DNA from: Leptospira chreensis
GTDB taxonomy: Bacteria > Spirochaetota > Leptospiria > Leptospirales > Leptospiraceae
Assembly (NCBI RefSeq): GCF_016919165.1
Contig: NZ_JAFFPS010000055.1
Location: 1-64,000 of the forward strand
Direction: 5' to 3'
DNA length: 64,000 bases
Part shown: piece by piece, positions 26,340 through 34,542 of the stretch
How the letters are laid out: every line of letters begins with the position of its first letter
Position numbering within the stretch: position 1 is the stretch's first letter
Notes under the pieces: model-generated
What the model saw: the letters and a program-made list of their open reading frames with translations, nothing else
Told to the model about the DNA's origin: nothing
Databases searched by the model: none
Made by a program: the position numbers and the translations under genes

Positions 26340-27550
26340 ATAAAAACAACTACTTATATTTACTTTCAACAATCTTCGGTTATACAGCCATAGTGATGTT
26401 TAATTATTTTGTTATCATTTATTCACATGACCTAACTAAAGCGGATTCGTTAGGTGCATCGTTGTTTCTATTGATACACATCCCGTTTGTTTTGCTTGGT
26501 TTGATTACTGGCATCATCATTGATTTTAATTCAAAACGAAAAATATTAATCATAAGTCAGGCTACATATATAATCGGAAATTTGTTTTTTGCTTTTTTGA
26601 TTTATACAACTGATAACAAGGTTTATATTTCGAATTATTTGTTTTTGTTGTCGATTATTCTTGGCTTCTCCTTTTCATTTTTGCCTGCAACTAGGTTGGC
26701 AATTATCGGACAGTTAACAAAGAATGAGTTAAAGGGAAAGATGACGGTTTTTGTGAATTTAAGTTATATTTTTGCATTCGGCTTTGGTCCGCTTTTTGTG
26801 GGTTTTATTAAAGAATATTACTTTGATTTTTTGATTCCATTGTTAATTGCATTTTTGTTTCTCATCAGCAATTTTATATTATTTTTTGTGAAATTAATAC
26901 CTCTTGAAATCAAACAATTTGTTTCAATCAGGAGAGGTATTAATGATTTAATTCAGTATTTGAATCAGAATCGTGAAATCGTATATTTATTAATGTTAGT
27001 GCCATTAACAACTTTTCTTTTAGGTCCTTTTCAGATTTTAATTCCTACTTATGGTGAAACTATTTTTAAGTTAGGAGATTCTGTTAAACCAATTTACTTT
27101 TTGATTTTGGCAGTTGGTTTAGGATTTGGTGGGTTCTTGCAGTTGGTATTAAAAGATATAAAATTGGTTTATATCATATTCGGCGCATCGATGATTTCTG
27201 CTGTTGCAATATTTGTTTTTATGCCAATAGAGGTTTTAACTCTTAATATTTTAATTATTTTTATTTCTTCGGTTTGTTGTAGTGTATCAACAAATTATCT
27301 AGTTTCGATGATACAAATGCGAATCAATGAAGAATATCGATCCAGAATTTTGAGTTTGTATTCTATACTTCAACTGGGAGTTTCTGCATTCCTTGGATTA
27401 ATTGCCGCAAAAGTTTCTGATAAATTTGGGCCTGTGGTAGCATTTCAAAATTTTGGTTTTTTATTGTTTGTGTTTAGTTTATTTATTATTTTGGTATTTA
27501 GAATTAGAAACTTCAATCTAGACCTTCGGCTTAAAAAACAAACGCTTTAA
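26336..27550 (+). CDS. Major facilitator superfamily exporter
   Basis: 404 aa with about 12 hydrophobic segments. After the second helix comes a basic loop (IDFNSKRKILI) equivalent to MFS motif A. The halves are separated by a cytoplasmic loop near residue 195 (IKQFVSIRRGINDLIQYL). It resembles the macrolide/enterobactin-type exporter group. It overlaps the MetRS-like stop by 4 bp and ends the operon, so it probably exports the cluster product and gives self-protection. Confidence 0.82.
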   Translation: MNKNNYLYLLSTIFGYTAIVMFNYFVIIYSHDLTKADSLGASLFLLIHIPFVLLGLITGIIIDFNSKRKILIISQATYIIGNLFFAFLIYTTDNKVYISNYLFLLSIILGFSFSFLPATRLAIIGQLTKNELKGKMTVFVNLSYIFAFGFGPLFVGFIKEYYFDFLIPLLIAFLFLISNFILFFVKLIPLEIKQFVSIRRGINDLIQYLNQNREIVYLLMLVPLTTFLLGPFQILIPTYGETIFKLGDSVKPIYFLILAVGLGFGGFLQLVLKDIKLVYIIFGASMISAVAIFVFMPIEVLTLNILIIFISSVCCSVSTNYLVSMIQMRINEEYRSRILSLYSILQLGVSAFLGLIAAKVSDKFGPVVAFQNFGFLLFVFSLFIILVFRIRNFNLDLRLKKQTL

Positions 27551-27575
27551 TTATAAATTTATACAATTAAAGCGT
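27542..27575. terminator. Hairpin terminator between convergent MFS and SPFH genes
   Basis: ACGCTTTAATT and AATTAAAGCGT, a perfect 11-bp stem overlapping the MFS stop codon. The downstream T-run is weak, but its symmetric position between convergent genes fits a bidirectional stop. Confidence 0.6.
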
Positions 27576-27601
27576 ATACGTTTCAGAAAATTAGGAGGGT
27601 T

Positions 27602-28429
27602 TTACTTCCCATCCGTATTCACAATGATCGGCAATCCATCTTTTCCGTTGGGAACAAAGATCAATTTGTTATTAGGATTCTCCATTGCCTTCAATTGAAT
27701 GTATCTTGGTGTTAAAGATTCAGAAATCATTCTCTGAGCTTTCGCTTGTGCTTCGGCTTCAATCAGAACCGCTTTTGACTTCCCGTCTGCAGTGATCTGT
27801 TGGATTTCTGCATCGCGTTTGGCGATATTGATTTCGAACTTCATTTGTTCTTGTTCTTGTTGTTTGGTCAGTTTGCTTTCGATGGCTTTCAAAATCGAAG
27901 GACTGTATTCCACATCATCAATGATCACATCATCTATTTCGACATGTTTGTCTTTTAACTTTTCTGCAAGAGACTTTTTGATTTGTGCAGAAACATTCGG
28001 TGTCTCTTTAGAGATGGAAACCATGTTATAAGCCGAAAGGATATTTCGGATGGCTGTGCGAAATTGTGGTTTAACTACCTTTTCATAATAGTCCCGACCA
28101 ATTTCCATTTCCAATTCATAAATTTCGTTTTGAACGGGTCGAATGATGATGGCCGCACTGACCGTAATTGTTAAATCATCTCTTGTCAAAACCTCCACTT
28201 TCTCTTGGTGGCTCATCCACTGGACCGAGTAGACATAAACACTATTCCATGGCATGTAAGTTTGGACTCGGGACTCTAAGGGTTTTTGGCTGAGGCCCGA
28301 ACTATAAGGCCGCCACATAAGCCCCACCTCTCCTGGACTAATGATGGAGATACAAGATGTAAAGAAAAGGCTCACACCCAAAAGGGAAAGGAACTGGAAA
28401 CTGTTTGGAAAAATGGATCGACGTTTCAT
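27602..28429 (-). CDS. SPFH/prohibitin-domain lipoprotein
   Basis: 275 aa. The signal peptide ends LFFTSC, a good lipobox. The SPFH domain covers residues ~30-185 (PGEVGLMWRPYSSG at its start, then LTRDDLTITVSAAIIIRP). A Glu/Ala/Lys-rich coiled coil follows (about 190-240), then a short tail. Prohibitin-type proteins oligomerise on membranes and help organise proteases or lipids. The lipid anchor, instead of a membrane helix, would place this one outside the inner membrane. Divergent from the ankyrin lipoprotein gene with 24 bp between starts. Confidence 0.85.
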   Translation of the reverse strand: MKRRSIFPNSFQFLSLLGVSLFFTSCISIISPGEVGLMWRPYSSGLSQKPLESRVQTYMPWNSVYVYSVQWMSHQEKVEVLTRDDLTITVSAAIIIRPVQNEIYELEMEIGRDYYEKVVKPQFRTAIRNILSAYNMVSISKETPNVSAQIKKSLAEKLKDKHVEIDDVIIDDVEYSPSILKAIESKLTKQQEQEQMKFEINIAKRDAEIQQITADGKSKAVLIEAEAQAKAQRMISESLTPRYIQLKAMENPNNKLIFVPNGKDGLPIIVNTDGK

Positions 28430-28453
28430 AGTTAAACCATTAGACTAAAACCG

Positions 28454-28948
28454 ATGTTACAATTTCTATCCAGTCGATTTTTAATCCAAATTCCTTCCTT
28501 TGTCATTTTTTTGCTACTGGTTGGATTCAGTTTTTCCTGTGTGGAAGATGAAACGGTTGTGAAAACTCCTATGAGCCGGGAACTCCGGCTTTTCCAGGCG
28601 GTGGAAAAGGGAAACTTAGAATTAGTAAAAGAACTTCTCGCGGAGGGAGTTTCCATCAATGCCAAGGACTCTTTAGGCAATTCCTCCCTAATCAAAGCAG
28701 CGGATGAAGAAGAATTGGAGATGGCAAAGTTTCTCATCCAAAAAGGTGCCAATGTCAACCTCCGCAACACCACAGGAGAAACAGCCCTCTACCGCGCGGT
28801 GTACCGTGGAAATTTGGATTTGGTTAAAATTCTAGTGGCAGCTGGGGCAGAGACCAAAGTGAAAACAGTGGGTGGGATCAGTGTAGCAGAACTTGCGGAA
28901 GAAAGAGGAGAAGAGGGGATTCTAAAGTATCTAGCATCACTTAAATAA
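28454..28948 (+). CDS. Ankyrin-repeat lipoprotein
   Basis: 164 aa. The signal peptide ends FSFSC. The mature protein is almost entirely three to four ankyrin repeats: LFQAVEKGNLELVKELLAEG, SLIKAADEEELEMAKFLIQKG and ALYRAVYRGNLDLVKILVAAG. Probably a periplasmic protein-binding scaffold. It is divergent from the SPFH lipoprotein gene, a possible functional pair. Base composition is normal for the genome; the AT-rich cassette-like tract begins immediately after it. Confidence 0.85.
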   Translation: MLQFLSSRFLIQIPSFVIFLLLVGFSFSCVEDETVVKTPMSRELRLFQAVEKGNLELVKELLAEGVSINAKDSLGNSSLIKAADEEELEMAKFLIQKGANVNLRNTTGETALYRAVYRGNLDLVKILVAAGAETKVKTVGGISVAELAEERGEEGILKYLASLK

Positions 28949-28970
28949 GCTGTCCTGAATTATATAATAT

Positions 28971-29735
28971 ATGACAATCGAAATACAGGAAAGTCTAAAA
29001 GATCAAATCAAACAGAGATTATTTGATCCGCTTATTGGTATAATAATCCTATCAACGATAACTTATAACTGGAAGATAATTGTAATTCTAATAATTGATT
29101 CAAGACCAATTATTGATAGAATTAGTTACATAGAGAATTTCTATTTTTCAAATAATACAGCATATTTTTATCATTTTGGGCTTCCCCTTATATTTTCAAT
29201 AATTTGGTTCCTAATCTATCCATATATAAGACATCTTACATCAATTTACTATACCTGGAACATTCTAAGAACAGAAAAAACGAAGAAGGATATAAACAAT
29301 AAATTACAATCGATAGAACAACCGTTAATCAGATTTTATCAGCAAATAAAAAATTTAAATTCATCATATATAACAACGAAATGTGAGAGTGCCTAAATTG
29401 GAGATTGGATAAATAATGGTGATAAAATAGGAAAACTTGCATATCAAAATTATGAAAAGTCAATTTGGGCTGACGGCATCGTTGTTGAAAAATTTCTTAA
29501 TGGATACGTATTAGTACAAATATCCGGTGACCTTGCCTGGGAAATAGCGGGAATTACTCTTGGAAAAACACATAGCGGAACACAAGAATATTTCTTAGGG
29601 TCAAAACCTGGCAAAATGACTCTAGACAAACTAAATTCAAAAAATGAATCTCAAATAGTTGGAAATTCATATTTGGAATCAGGCAGACAATTATTTAAAA
29701 TAAATTTACAGGTAATAAGAAATTCCAAAAAGTAG
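28971..29735 (+). pseudogene. Gene of unknown function interrupted by one in-frame stop codon
   Basis: The frame from ATG 28971 runs 141 codons to TAA 29394-29396. It then continues without another stop for 112 codons to TAG 29733-29735, with no frame change. The first part has two membrane helices (about residues 20-40 and 65-85) and a polar end. The second part is soluble-looking (residues after the stop begin IGDWINNGDKIGKLAYQNYE). I read this as a ~254-codon gene with a single nonsense mutation. Alternatives are read-through, a sequencing error, or a short functional membrane protein plus debris. Family not recognised; AT-rich, probably foreign. Confidence 0.65.
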
Positions 29736-29742
29736 TGTAATT

Positions 29743-29762
29743 CGTATAGCAACAGTTATGCG
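29743..29762 (+). repeat. Short attC-like boundary, site A
   Basis: CGTATAGCAACAGTTATGCG, whose ends CGTATA and TTATGCG are imperfect inverted partners. GTTATGCG resembles the GTTATACG end of site B. It lies right after the split gene and overlaps the first possible start of the next. It is weak alone and listed because sites B and C have the same end motif. Confidence 0.3.
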
Positions 29763-30504
29763 TAATGCAAAACCGAAATATTTAAAAATGACAAACAATT
29801 TAACAAAAAAATCGCAAACAATAATCGAAAATAAAAATTTCTTATTACTTATATTAAGAAAAATTTCTCATTTTTATGCTTTGGCTACACTACTCTCTTT
29901 TATTTTTTATACTATCTTCAAAATATACGATATAACACCGTCAATTTTCTTTATATGTGGGATGATAATTTCAATTACTATTTTAGAATTTGGATATTAC
30001 ATAATGATAATTACAGCAACTAAAACTACTGCAATTTTATTATTTTATTCAAGATCATTAACAATTGGTTTTGTAGCTTCAATTTTATCAAAATCACATA
30101 ATGATCCTTGCTTCATATTTATTCAGCTTTCTTACGTTTTTATGTTTGTCACATTATATTTCATTTTTAAACTATTAGAAATAAACTTACAAAAACTCTC
30201 TATTGTAAAAATAATCATTCCTTATATCTTACTATCATCAATAATTATTCCAATAGCCATAAATCAGTATTTCGTTTTACATTGGGTGATAGTATTTGTT
30301 TACTCATTCCCTTATTTAATTATTTTTAGCTTTTATTACAAAGCATCATTAAAATTCAATAGAATTGGAAACGAAAATACACCTGAAGACAAAATGGAAA
30401 TTTTATTAGCTACTTTATTTATAATCGATTCTATCTCATTTTTCAGAAAAACATTTCTCGGAAAAAATTCAGAAGCAACTAGAAATCCGTATTATATAAA
30501 TTGA
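29758..30504 (+). CDS. Polytopic membrane protein of unknown function
   Basis: Up to 248 aa with six or seven hydrophobic segments. ATG 29758 lies inside the attC-like end motif; ATG 29788 (MTNNLTKKSQ) is an equally good start and neither has a clear ribosome site. No family motif recognised. Strongly AT-rich, flanked by attC-like sites A and B and on the same strand as its neighbours, so it looks like a gene cassette. Confidence 0.6.
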   Translation: MRNAKPKYLKMTNNLTKKSQTIIENKNFLLLILRKISHFYALATLLSFIFYTIFKIYDITPSIFFICGMIISITILEFGYYIMIITATKTTAILLFYSRSLTIGFVASILSKSHNDPCFIFIQLSYVFMFVTLYFIFKLLEINLQKLSIVKIIIPYILLSSIIIPIAINQYFVLHWVIVFVYSFPYLIIFSFYYKASLKFNRIGNENTPEDKMEILLATLFIIDSISFFRKTFLGKNSEATRNPYYIN

Positions 30505-30534
30505 AATATAAGTGAATTACCGGTATTTGCACTA

Positions 30535-30697
30535 CGCTTAACAGCGGCTTACTGCTTCGCTTCGGGACGAGCCCTCGCTTGGGCTGCGCCAAATTGTCCT
30601 CCTGTCACTCGTTTGCATCAGCAAACTACGTGCCAGTCCCTAACGTCCCGTTGGGACTCAGGGTCGGACAACTTCGGTAAGTCTAGTTCGTTATACG
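30535..30697 (+). repeat. attC-like recombination site, site B
   Basis: The left end CGCTTAAC-AGCGG-CTTACTGC mirrors the right end GGTAAG-TCTAGTTC-GTTATACG: outer 8-mers match at 6 of 8 positions as inverted repeats, inner boxes pair (CTTAC/GTAAG), and the spacers differ (5 versus 8 nt). That is the R''-L''...L'-R' layout of integron attC sites. The 120-bp core is GC-rich and full of further hairpins (AGCCC/GGGCT, GTTTGC/GCAAAC, AGTCCC/GGGACT), unlike the AT-rich genes on both sides. Confidence 0.55.
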
Positions 30698-30730
30698 GTA
30701 TAGCTGAATACTTTTAACAAAATAAGGGAT

Positions 30731-30759
30731 TTGACAAAATATACCATATTTGATATATT
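30731..30759 (+). promoter_or_regulatory. Sigma-70-type promoter of the toxin-antitoxin operon
   Basis: TTGACA at 30731-30736 and TATATT at 30754-30759 with the ideal 17-bp spacing. The predicted transcript start coincides with the toxin GTG at 30766, so the mRNA may be leaderless. Two TATACC direct repeats overlap the promoter and may be antitoxin operators. Confidence 0.65.
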
Positions 30760-30765
30760 TATACC

Positions 30766-31101
30766 GTGACCTATAAGATTCAGCTTTTAGAACCTGCTGA
30801 GCAATTTCTTGTCAGTTTGGAAAATAAGTTAAAGGCCAAAACTTTCAGAACAATTGAATTATTGAGAGATTTCGGGCCTGAATTAAGAGAACCGTTTTCA
30901 AAAAAAATTACAGGTATTAATGGTCTATTCGAATTAAGGGTTAAACAAGGATCTAACATATGTAGATTCTTTTATTTTTTTGAAAAAGAAAAAATTGTGA
31001 TCATTACTTCAGGCTTCATCAAAAAAGATCAAAAGACTGATAAAGATCAGTTAGATAAAGCGAAAAAATTAATGTATTCTTATAAGGGTGAAAAGCTATG
31101 A
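30766..31101 (+). CDS. higB: Type II toxin, HigB/RelE superfamily (phage Gp49-like)
   Basis: 111 aa. RelE-fold signatures: basic helix FRTIELLRDFGPELREPFSKKI, core strand GLFELRVKQGSNICRFFYFF, and C-terminal IITSGFIKKDQKTDKDQLDKAKKLM, the Gp49/HigB ending. Such toxins are ribosome-dependent mRNA endonucleases. The start is GTG, immediately downstream of the -10 box. Toxin-first gene order with a 4-bp overlap into the antitoxin is the HigBA arrangement. Confidence 0.88.
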   Translation: MTYKIQLLEPAEQFLVSLENKLKAKTFRTIELLRDFGPELREPFSKKITGINGLFELRVKQGSNICRFFYFFEKEKIVIITSGFIKKDQKTDKDQLDKAKKLMYSYKGEKL

Positions 31102-31397
31102 AAATAAAAACTAAAGATTTTGATTCTCTTTTAAAAAATCAACTTAAAGACAAAAAGTTTAAATCAGAATATGACTCATTATCAAATGAATTTACCCTTG
31201 CAAAAGAGATTATTAAATTAAGGAAAAAAAGACATTTAACTCAAAAAGATTTAGCTGAAAAAATCGGAACTTCGCAACCCGCAATTGCTAGAATCGAATC
31301 TGGTAATTATAAAAATCTTTCCTTATCTTTCATTAATAGGTTAGCAAAAGCATTAGATGCTGAACCGGTTATACATTTAAAAAGCAAAAGTGCTTAA
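31098..31397 (+). CDS. higA: HigA-type antitoxin, XRE-family HTH
   Basis: 99 aa. The N-terminal ~35 residues probably bind the toxin. Residues ~38-92 are a Cro/CI-type HTH (IIKLRKKRHLTQKDLAEKIGTSQPAIARIESGNYKN). It overlaps the toxin gene by 4 bp (ATGA). It should neutralise HigB and repress the shared promoter at 30731. Confidence 0.88.
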   Translation: MKIKTKDFDSLLKNQLKDKKFKSEYDSLSNEFTLAKEIIKLRKKRHLTQKDLAEKIGTSQPAIARIESGNYKNLSLSFINRLAKALDAEPVIHLKSKSA

Positions 31398-31438
31398 AAT
31401 AATCAGGTTGCAGCTAATTTTTACTACAAAGGTACCAA

Positions 31439-32128
31439 ATGAAATTTCCCATTTTTTTAACTCTATGCATTTTAACTGCATGTAGTTCTCTAACAATTAT
31501 TTCTCCAGGTATTAACTCAAACGATAGATTAAATAAACTTACTAATGTAAAATTCGAGGAAGCTTCTTTTTACGGTTCTAGTTTTTATCAGGCAAATGCA
31601 TTCTTTATCAATTATCAAAATCTTGAAGATATCCTTAATGATCCAAACAATATTGTAGATAATCTGATTAAAGAAAATTTCGAACTGAATATAAAGGAAA
31701 ATGATGTTATACTTCTTGCGGAATTCTGTTTTGATAAGGATAAATTTAAATCCAATAGATTCGATTTCGACCAATATAATTTTAAACTAAATAACACAAC
31801 ATTCTCAACAAAGTTAGAAGTCTTTTATCTTTACTCTGCTAAGAAAAAAGGTACTTTGTATGCGATTGAACAACCCTTACTTATATATGATAAACCTCCT
31901 AATCAGAAAAATATCATCAAAACTAGTGTAGAGTTTATATCATGCTCTAGGTCGGTTTTAAATTTCAAAAATTTTAAATTATCCGAAGGATCTAACAAAT
32001 TTGAAATCATTACGCCGAGAAATTCTCAGATCTTTTTCGATTTCCAGATTAAAAATGGGACTTTCCAGATTTTTCAAAACGAAGGTGCCGATTTCAAAAT
32101 CGAAATAAAACCATACCCTCGCAAATGA
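31439..32128 (+). CDS. Lipoprotein of unknown function
   Basis: 229 aa. The signal peptide ends LTAC, a clear lipobox. The mature protein is Asn/Phe/Lys-rich with mixed alpha/beta pattern and three further cysteines. No family recognised. It follows the antitoxin by 41 bp without an attC-like site between, so it may share a cassette with the HigBA pair. AT-rich. Confidence 0.72.
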   Translation: MKFPIFLTLCILTACSSLTIISPGINSNDRLNKLTNVKFEEASFYGSSFYQANAFFINYQNLEDILNDPNNIVDNLIKENFELNIKENDVILLAEFCFDKDKFKSNRFDFDQYNFKLNNTTFSTKLEVFYLYSAKKKGTLYAIEQPLLIYDKPPNQKNIIKTSVEFISCSRSVLNFKNFKLSEGSNKFEIITPRNSQIFFDFQIKNGTFQIFQNEGADFKIEIKPYPRK

Positions 32129-32135
32129 AAAACTT

Positions 32136-32213
32136 CGCATAACAGCGGCAAAAGTTCTATATTCGCTTCATACTACGAATGAATATAGAACTAAAAACCT
32201 CTACCTGTTATTG
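32136..32213 (+). repeat. attC-like recombination site, site C
   Basis: The left end CGCATAAC-AGCGGC is identical to site B over the segment TAACAGCGGC. The right end is GTTATTG, overlapping the stop codon of the convergent M20 gene. A perfect 11-bp stem AGTTCTATATT/AATATAGAACT (32153-32163 and 32182-32192) closes the centre. It may also serve as a terminator for both convergent genes. Confidence 0.5.
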
Positions 32214-33647
32214 ATTCATTTCCACTAAGGTTTCAAAGAGAATCTTTGTTCCCAGTTCCAAATTATCAATCGTCATATTTTCGTTTTTTCCGTGCATACT
32301 GTCGACATCTTCGGATTTGAGAACAGCAGGGATGAGTCCGTAAGACTTAATTCCCATTCGTCTCAAATAGGCATTGTCTGTCTTTCCAGGAGATAGGAAA
32401 GGAGTCACAGTACTATTGGGAAATTTGTTTATCGATACGGCAGCCAAAGTGCTAAAGAGACGAGTATTGATCGGAGACAGGTTGGTCGATTTGATATCTG
32501 TAAATGTCACTTCCGCCTGATATTTTTCAGCAATGGTTTTAATTTTTTTTACAAACTCTTCAATGTCCACTCCAGGCAGAACTCGGATGTCGAGCCTTCC
32601 CGAAGCTTCGCCAGCGATCACATTCTCTCCACCTTCACCCTCTGTAGTGCGAAATCCAGTAATGGATTTAGTATTGGTTGTCATTGCCGTTAGATGGCGA
32701 TTTCCTCGAATCGTTCCATGGAGAAGAGGTTTGATCAAAGGATTTCTTGCATTTTTCAAAAAAAATGATTTAGGAAAGGAACTGATGGTTCCTAACTGAT
32801 AGAAGAAGGCATCGGTTTCTTCTGTTATGCGAATATCGGATTCCAATTCCCGAACTTCATTGAAGAATTGGATTAAGGATAGGGCCGGATACTGGTTGGG
32901 AGGAGTGGATCCATGCCCACTAGTTCCTGTGATTTTTGCCCGTAACCAAATGTTTCCTTTTTCTGCATATTGGATATTGAAGATTGTGGAACCTGGAATT
33001 GCAATGTCTCTTGTTGCCACTCCTCCTTCATTGAGAGCATATTCATAACCTTCGAATAAATGTTTATGGTTGGTTGATATATACCTACCACCTAACGCAG
33101 AACCGGATTCTTCATCCGCAAGTCCCAGATACATGATTTTTCTCGTTCTTGGAATTCCGGAACGTTTGATTTCCAGAAAGGCAAGTAATTCCATTACGGC
33201 CATTCCTTTCATGTCAATCGCACCTCGTCCCCAAACGCGACCCTCACTCACGGATCCAGATAGTGGGTTTATTTTCCATTCTTTCGGATCGAATTCGACT
33301 GTATCTAAATGGTTAGCAAGGATGATCCCTGGTTCTGGATTGGGAACTGTTGGTTGTAACTCTGCTATTAAGTTGGGTCTTGTGGGATATTTGGGATCAA
33401 AGACAAGTCTTGAAGGAATTCCTTCTTTTGTGAGAACGGCTTGGATGTATTTGGCAACTTGGATTTCGTTACTACGAACGGAAGGGATTTTTAAAAGGTC
33501 AGATAGAAGTTTGACTGATTCGGTTCTGCGAGCTTCCCAATTCACTTTGGGATAGGATTGTTTTAGCTCTGCATACTTTACTTTTTGACCAAAGGAACAT
33601 TGTAAGTTGAATATCGTAATGATAAAAATCCAAATGAAAAACTTCAT
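32208..33647 (-). CDS. M20-family metallopeptidase, lipoprotein
   Basis: 479 aa. The signal peptide ends FNLQC, a spirochaetal lipobox. Metal ligands and signatures in order: ILANHLDTVEF (His), WGRGAIDMKGMA (Asp), LGLADEESGS (Glu pair), a dimerisation insert, and MHGKNENMT near the C-terminus (His). So it is an active-looking dizinc aminoacylase/carboxypeptidase-type enzyme anchored in the periplasm or outer membrane. GGGAGA is the ribosome site. Substrate unknown. Confidence 0.9.
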   Translation of the reverse strand: MKFFIWIFIITIFNLQCSFGQKVKYAELKQSYPKVNWEARRTESVKLLSDLLKIPSVRSNEIQVAKYIQAVLTKEGIPSRLVFDPKYPTRPNLIAELQPTVPNPEPGIILANHLDTVEFDPKEWKINPLSGSVSEGRVWGRGAIDMKGMAVMELLAFLEIKRSGIPRTRKIMYLGLADEESGSALGGRYISTNHKHLFEGYEYALNEGGVATRDIAIPGSTIFNIQYAEKGNIWLRAKITGTSGHGSTPPNQYPALSLIQFFNEVRELESDIRITEETDAFFYQLGTISSFPKSFFLKNARNPLIKPLLHGTIRGNRHLTAMTTNTKSITGFRTTEGEGGENVIAGEASGRLDIRVLPGVDIEEFVKKIKTIAEKYQAEVTFTDIKSTNLSPINTRLFSTLAAVSINKFPNSTVTPFLSPGKTDNAYLRRMGIKSYGLIPAVLKSEDVDSMHGKNENMTIDNLELGTKILFETLVEMNQ

Positions 33648-33730
33648 AAAAATGAATCTCCCTCTTCTTCCGAAGAAAGAGAATCATGGATTTCAAAACT
33701 TGAAAGAAAAATCTATGTTAGTTTTTTGAA

Positions 33731-34423
33731 TTAATAGAAACGAAGTAAATCTTCTGACGATTCTCTAGGAGTGTGGTAACGATTCAGTTCCGAATCCGGT
33801 TTTGGATATCCAATACTCAACCCTAAAATCACTTTATCTTCTTCTGGCAACCCGAGAGATTTTCGTACCACATCAGGAAAAGAACCAAGAGCAGCCTGAG
33901 CACAAGTTCCTAAACCTTCTTCCCTTGCCAGTAATAGAACTGATTGGAGAAAACAACCCATGTCTATTCCTACATAATAGTTCAGTTCAAACTTGGTTGT
34001 TATGAAAATTGCTGTAGGGGCTCCAAAGAAAGCAAAGTTACGTAACATAAACTCGTTTCTCGCATCTTTATCCTTTCTTTCAATTCCTGCCGCTTCATAG
34101 ATTTTCATTCCCAAATCAAACATTCTTCTTTTGGCATCGCTTGGATACGATTCTGGCCAACTGGTTTCTGGCCTTGGGGGAGACTGGCGTGCAGCTTCGA
34201 TTAGTTCTTTAGACAATTCCTCTCGTTTGTTTCCATTCACAATATGCACTTTCCAAGGTTGGGAATTTTTCCAACTAGGGGTGCGTAATGCTTTGCTAAA
34301 TATCCTTTGTAAAATTTCATCTGGGATGGGTTTGGAAAGGTATTCTCGGATACTATGTCTAGTTTCCAAGGCTTCCGAAACAGAGGCCGCGGTGGTATGG
34401 AACGAAATCAATTCAGTATTCAT
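33731..34423 (-). CDS. Nitroreductase-family flavoprotein
   Basis: 230 aa starting at ATG 34423, which has GGGAGAT seven bases upstream; an upstream in-frame start at 34447 would run through the operator. FMN-binding signatures: ETRHSIREYLSKPIPDEIL at the N-terminus, SWKNSQPWKVHIV, and near the C-terminus EEGLGTCAQAALG and VILGLSIGYP. It reduces nitroaromatics, quinones or similar with NAD(P)H. Divergent from a TetR regulator gene, with two matching palindromes between, so it is probably repressed by it. Confidence 0.9.
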   Translation of the reverse strand: MNTELISFHTTAASVSEALETRHSIREYLSKPIPDEILQRIFSKALRTPSWKNSQPWKVHIVNGNKREELSKELIEAARQSPPRPETSWPESYPSDAKRRMFDLGMKIYEAAGIERKDKDARNEFMLRNFAFFGAPTAIFITTKFELNYYVGIDMGCFLQSVLLLAREEGLGTCAQAALGSFPDVVRKSLGLPEEDKVILGLSIGYPKPDSELNRYHTPRESSEDLLRFY

Positions 34424-34447
34424 TTGGATCTCCCTATGTCTAAACAT

Positions 34448-34465
34448 ACATACCAGTCGGTATGT
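34448..34465. promoter_or_regulatory. TetR operator candidate 1
   Basis: ACATACC, AGTC, GGTATGT: perfect 7-bp arms around 4 bp, 24 bp before the nitroreductase start. The second copy starts 37 bp further on. Confidence 0.7.
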
Positions 34466-34484
34466 TTTTGCAAGAACAATTCAT

Positions 34485-34502
34485 ACATACCGGTTGGTAT
34501 AT
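34485..34502. promoter_or_regulatory. TetR operator candidate 2
   Basis: ACATACC, GGTT, GGTATAT: the same palindrome with one mismatch, 40 bp before the tetR start. Two near-identical operators in a divergent promoter region fit autoregulation plus control of the nitroreductase. Confidence 0.7.
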
Positions 34503-34542
34503 TGTTTGATTTGTTTCAGTTTCTGTGAATTTTGGGGAGAAT

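Noticed and set aside
28971..32213. Complete integron
   Set aside because: No tyrosine-recombinase integrase gene in the window; only the cassette-like array and attC-like sites can be supported.
33070..33555. 161-codon frame antisense to the M20 peptidase gene
   Set aside because: The M20 gene has all metal ligands in order; the antisense frame has no motif and no ribosome site.
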